Part shown: one piece after another, positions 5,496 through 6,984 of the stretch
Position numbering within the stretch: the stretch's first letter is position 1
How the letters are laid out: the number at the start of each line of letters is the position of its first letter
DNA from: Bacillota bacterium
GTDB lineage: Bacteria; Bacillota; Bacilli; Bacillales_B; DSM-18226
Length of the DNA stretch: 6,984 nt
Direction: 5' to 3'
Assembly (NCBI GenBank): GCA_021821235.1
Contig: JAKACS010000162.1
Location: 1-6,984, forward strand
Position numbers and translations under genes: made by a program
The notes under the pieces: model-generated
What the model was told of the DNA's origin: nothing
What the model saw: the letters and a program-made list of their open reading frames with translations, nothing else
Databases searched by the model: none

Positions 5496-5523
5496 CCCAC
5501 CCTTGAGTTAGCGGCTCAGGTGG
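5485..5523 (-). terminator. Terminator of the antisense antitoxin RNA, using toxin codons as its T tract
   Basis: On the minus strand a stem pairs GGTGG-complement and TGAG blocks (5515-5523 with 5497-5507, a 2-nt bulge, 7-nt loop). Shortly after come eight T (5485-5492), which are the A-run of the toxin's final Gln-Lys-Lys-stop codons. In the plus direction the same stem is followed only by ACGATTT, so it works mainly for the antisense RNA. Confidence 0.65.
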
Positions 5524-5573
5524 ACGATTTATCACTGTAAAAAAGCAGGCCCTTTGAAGAGCCACCTATTGTA

Positions 5574-5607
5574 TGACCGGATATGTGGCAAGCAGATTCG
5601 GTCATTT
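5574..5607 (+). terminator. Candidate terminator of the toxin mRNA / structured loop in the antitoxin
   Basis: TGACCGGAT (5574-5582) pairs with ATTCGGTCA (5596-5604), nine pairs with one G-U, around a 13-nt loop, followed by TTTAAG. The short T tract is weak for termination. On the antisense RNA the same stem would be the 5'-proximal hairpin exposing a recognition loop. Confidence 0.4.
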
Positions 5608-5633
5608 AAGTTAGAAGAAACGTTCCTATTAAT

Positions 5634-5662
5634 AGTATACGCAATTTTGCTGAAAATGAAAA
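5634..5662 (-). promoter_or_regulatory. Promoter of the antisense antitoxin RNA
   Basis: The minus strand has TTTTCA (5657-5662), a 17-bp spacer and TATACT (5634-5639). This is closer to the sigma-A consensus than the toxin promoter, as expected if antitoxin is made in excess. Confidence 0.6.
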
Positions 5663-5669
5663 TAATTTA

Positions 5670-5687
5670 CTGCACTGTTTTGTGCAG
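5670..5687 (-). terminator. Hairpin after the DUF2238-like gene
   Basis: CTGCAC and GTGCAG form a 6-bp perfect stem with a 6-nt loop, 17 bp past the stop at 5705. On the minus strand it is followed by the interrupted T-rich TAAATTATTTTC. Probably a modest terminator insulating the antitoxin promoter just downstream. Confidence 0.45.
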
Positions 5688-5704
5688 CTGTTGCAATTTA
5701 CCGT

Positions 5705-6280
5705 TTAAGGTACCTCATTTGCATTTTGTATAATTGCGTATATAGCGGCAAAAAGGGCGCCTATAAATCCCGCGGTCAAGTCTATCATCGTATCTGTATT
5801 CCCGCCCCTTTGCATTGTATGGGTGAAGGTATGATCAGCGATGAATTCATAAACTTCCCAAATGACGCTTGAAACAACCGATATGGAAAGGACAAACAGG
5901 AAAAGTAACCATTTTGAAATACCGTTTTTGGCTGATTCAGGCACAAAAAGCCCATACAACGAAATTCCGGCTAATCCGATCAAGATCCCTTTGTATAAAT
6001 GCAGGGAAGTGTCCCACCATTTAATATCTACATAAAAATTGGCGATCGATCCTAAATAGATCGTGCAAAAAATAAAAATAAAATATCCGATAATCAGAAA
6101 AGTCGGAAACAACTTTTTTGTTTTTGGAAGGAGTAATAGGAATGGGAGGACACTGACCAAGATACCTCCGCTTGCGACTTGCCAGCGGGAAGAGTCTCCT
6201 TTTACAAAATAATAAATGGTTAAAATCATCATGAAAAGTATAAACAGACTGCTTAGTATGATTATTACCTTACACTTCAT
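5705..6280 (-). CDS. DUF2238/YjdF-like multipass membrane protein
   Basis: A 191-residue protein with about six membrane segments (roughly residues 5-26, 36-51, 58-78, 97-112, 122-141 and 168-184). Conserved-looking polar motifs sit between them: WWDTSLHLYKG (88-98), WEVYEFIADHTF (141-152) and NTDTMIDLTAGFIGA (161-175). This W-D-x-x-LH / W-E-x-x-E / DTM-D pattern resembles DUF2238/YjdF membrane proteins, whose function is unknown. Clustered acidic, histidine and tryptophan residues at the membrane face suggest metal or lipid binding, but that is speculation. I place the start at ATG 6280, because GGAGTGA lies 7 nt upstream. The longer reading from GTG 6328 adds 16 charged residues and has no ribosome site. 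It appears monocistronic and divergent from the T-box/ilvA unit. No convincing promoter was found. Confidence 0.7.
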   Translation of the reverse strand: MKCKVIIILSSLFILFMMILTIYYFVKGDSSRWQVASGGILVSVLPFLLLLPKTKKLFPTFLIIGYFIFIFCTIYLGSIANFYVDIKWWDTSLHLYKGILIGLAGISLYGLFVPESAKNGISKWLLFLFVLSISVVSSVIWEVYEFIADHTFTHTMQRGGNTDTMIDLTAGFIGALFAAIYAIIQNANEVP

Positions 6281-6380
6281 TTCATCACTCCAAACCGTTC
6301 TCTTTACCATTATGTCCATTTTAACCACGAAAATGAAGAAGCTGAAATTTTTTTAAAACTAAAAATAAACTAAAAATTAA

Positions 6381-6409
6381 TTGACTCGTTTCCATTCCGG
6401 TGGTACCCT
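6381..6409 (+). promoter_or_regulatory. Promoter upstream of the structured element and T-box
   Basis: TTGACT (6381-6386), a 17-bp spacer and TACCCT (6404-6409) preceded by an extended TG (6401-6402). It is the only reasonable plus-strand promoter I find between 6281 and the T-box, so the ilvA transcript probably begins near 6416. It would then carry about 170 nt before the T-box. Confidence 0.5.
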
Positions 6410-6430
6410 TATGTTTATACAGTGAAACTT

Positions 6431-6559
6431 CAATCAGTGGGGGGTTCTTCTATCCCGCACTGATTGTTAGTTGGAACCAATCGGGCTTTTACGGGCAGTT
6501 GTCCCCCACCTACACTTCTTCGATTTCCTAAGCCTTGAGGTGGGGATCTTACTGCCTGT
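6431..6559 (+). other. Two long stem-loops; possible IS200/IS605-derived remnant or omega-RNA-like structure
   Basis: Stem 1: CAATCAGTG (6431-6439) pairs perfectly with CACTGATTG (6458-6466), with an inner GGG/CCC. Stem 2: ACGGGCAGT (6491-6499) pairs with ACTGCCTGT (6551-6559, one G-U), then after an internal loop CCCCACCT (6504-6511) pairs with AGGTGGGG (6538-6545). Between them lies the direct repeat CGGGC-TTTTA-CGGGC. There is no coding potential. The arrangement and wording (TTTACGGGCAGTTG ... AAGCCTTGAGGTGGGG) remind me of the conserved 3' ends of IS605/tnpB elements in Bacillaceae, but that is recalled and unverified. No transposase remains. Alternatives: a stand-alone structured leader RNA, or a MITE. 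Confidence 0.4.
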
Positions 6560-6587
6560 TAATGTGAGATAAGTGAACAAACAATCA

Positions 6588-6841
6588 ATGAAGAGAACAG
6601 TAGGACAGGTTTTTGTTCTTTAGAGAGTCGGCGGTTGCTGAAAGCCGATGAACAAAACTGATCTGAAGATCATCTCTGAGATGCAGGGGCGAAATCAGTA
6701 AGCTCTGCCGGAACGTCCGCCGTTATGAAGGAACACGTATAGAAAACTGTACGGAGATCGAGAGCCGCAACTGAATTTTGGCTGCGGAAGTAGGGTGGTA
6801 TCGCGAGTTCACTCGTCCCTAACCAAGGGGCGGGTTTTTTA
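6588..6841 (+). ncRNA. T-box riboswitch, isoleucine (tRNA-Ile) type
   Basis: A classical T-box leader that senses uncharged tRNA and lets transcription reach ilvA when isoleucine is short. Stem I is visible: AGTAGG near its base, a helix of GTTTTTGTTC with GAACAAAAC, AGAGAG, and an apical GTCGGC/GCCGAT stem. The specifier is read as ATC (6669-6671), followed by A and TCTCTGAG in the usual place, which is an isoleucine codon matching the downstream gene. The T-box sequence AGGGTGGTATCGCG (6792-6805) holds the UGGU bulge that pairs with an ACCA acceptor end. The terminator follows. Exact 5' limit is approximate. Confidence 0.92.
6812..6840 (+). terminator. T-box-controlled intrinsic terminator
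   Basis: CTCGTCCCT (6812-6820) pairs with AGGGGCGGG (6826-6834), two G-U, 5-nt loop, then six T and a further ATTTTTT. Its 5' arm competes with the antiterminator formed by the preceding T-box sequence. Confidence 0.9.
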
Positions 6842-6884
6842 TTTTTTACAACATCGATGAGAAAAGAAATGGGAGGAAACGAAT

Positions 6885-6984
6885 ATGAAACAGTCAGTTG
6901 ATCAAAAGGAAAAATTTTTAAGTGTGGAAGAGATTATCATTGCAAGCCATACGATCAAGGACGTCATTTCTCCTACACCTCTGC
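6885..6984 (+). CDS. ilvA: Threonine dehydratase IlvA (partial, first 33 codons)
   Basis: PLP-dependent threonine deaminase converting threonine to 2-oxobutanoate, the first committed step of isoleucine synthesis. Only the N-terminus is in the window: MKQSVDQKEKFLSVEEII, then ASHTIKDVISPTPL. The last part matches the xxVKDVVxxTPLQ segment just before the catalytic domain of B. subtilis IlvA. GGGAGG lies 8 nt before the ATG. The isoleucine specifier in the T-box directly upstream independently supports the call. The PLP lysine and any C-terminal ACT-like regulatory domain are beyond the edge. Confidence 0.85.
   Translation, partial: MKQSVDQKEKFLSVEEIIIASHTIKDVISPTPL

Larger units (their letters stand above)
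5485..5627 (-). ncRNA. Probable antisense antitoxin RNA (RatA/SR4/SR5-like)
   Basis: A minus-strand transcript of about 140 nt is predicted from the promoter at 5634-5662 to the terminator at 5485-5523. It is fully complementary to the 3' untranslated region of the toxin mRNA and to its last few codons. This is the convergent, 3'-overlapping layout of txpA/RatA, bsrG/SR4 and bsrE/SR5 in B. subtilis, where the RNA promotes toxin mRNA decay and may block translation. No protein gene is seen in it. Ends are approximate. Confidence 0.6.

Noticed and set aside
6281..6328. N-terminal extension of the DUF2238-like protein from GTG 6328
   Set aside because: No ribosome site before the GTG or the inner ATG codons, while ATG 6280 has GGAGTGA at 7 nt.
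1..6984. CRISPR array, tRNA or rRNA genes, complete insertion sequence
   Set aside because: No regularly spaced repeats, no cloverleaf or rRNA sequence, and no transposase frame were seen. The T-box tRNA-like sequence is a riboswitch.

Overview
The window looks like chromosomal DNA of an endospore-forming Bacillaceae. The evidence is a GerPA/GerPF-type spore protein, Bacillus-style promoters and Shine-Dalgarno sequences, frequent TTG starts, a T-box leader in front of an ilvA-type gene, a B. subtilis-type LexA box, and a BsrE/BsrG/TxpA-like peptide toxin. Species cannot be fixed from the sequence alone.

Layout. (1) 1-1209, minus strand: the N-terminal 282 codons of a membrane-anchored family 2 glycosyltransferase, cut by the left edge, and upstream of it a small GerPA/GerPF-like gene. 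Both appear to use TTG starts. (2) 1210-1390: a back-to-back promoter region with a small palindrome over the plus-strand -35. (3) 1391-1969, plus: a short YitT-family (DUF161) membrane protein without the usual C-terminal DUF2179 domain. (4) 2027-3522, minus: a fetAB-type (UPF0014) two-gene ABC transporter operon with a 4-base overlap. (5) 3523-3787: a divergent promoter region. (6) 3788-5143, plus: an AgcS-family sodium:alanine/glycine symporter with a clear terminator. (7) 5192-5640: a compact type I toxin-antitoxin locus. A 27-codon toxin gene at 5412-5495 was found by eye; it is too short for ordinary gene calling. It lies behind an exact LexA box and an SD-sequestering hairpin. A convergent antisense RNA gene faces it, and its terminator uses the toxin's own final lysine codons. 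(8) 5705-6280, minus: a DUF2238/YjdF-like membrane protein. (9) 6281-6884: no protein gene, but a plus-strand promoter, two long stem-loops resembling IS200/IS605 end or omega-RNA structures, and an isoleucine-type T-box riboswitch. (10) 6885-6984: the first 33 codons of a threonine dehydratase (ilvA).

How the pieces work together. Most transcription units are independent housekeeping modules: metal export, amino-acid uptake, and isoleucine synthesis controlled by tRNA-Ile charging. The most notable system is at 5300-5640. It combines an exact GAAC-N4-GTTC operator, a second degenerate copy 39 bp downstream, a hydrophobic 27-residue peptide, a hairpin masking its ribosome site, and a convergent antisense RNA. 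Together these suggest a DNA-damage-inducible type I toxin, a possible Gram-positive analogue of E. coli tisB/istR built on the BsrE/BsrG protein family. The structured element at 6431-6559, placed between a promoter and the T-box, is the second point of interest.
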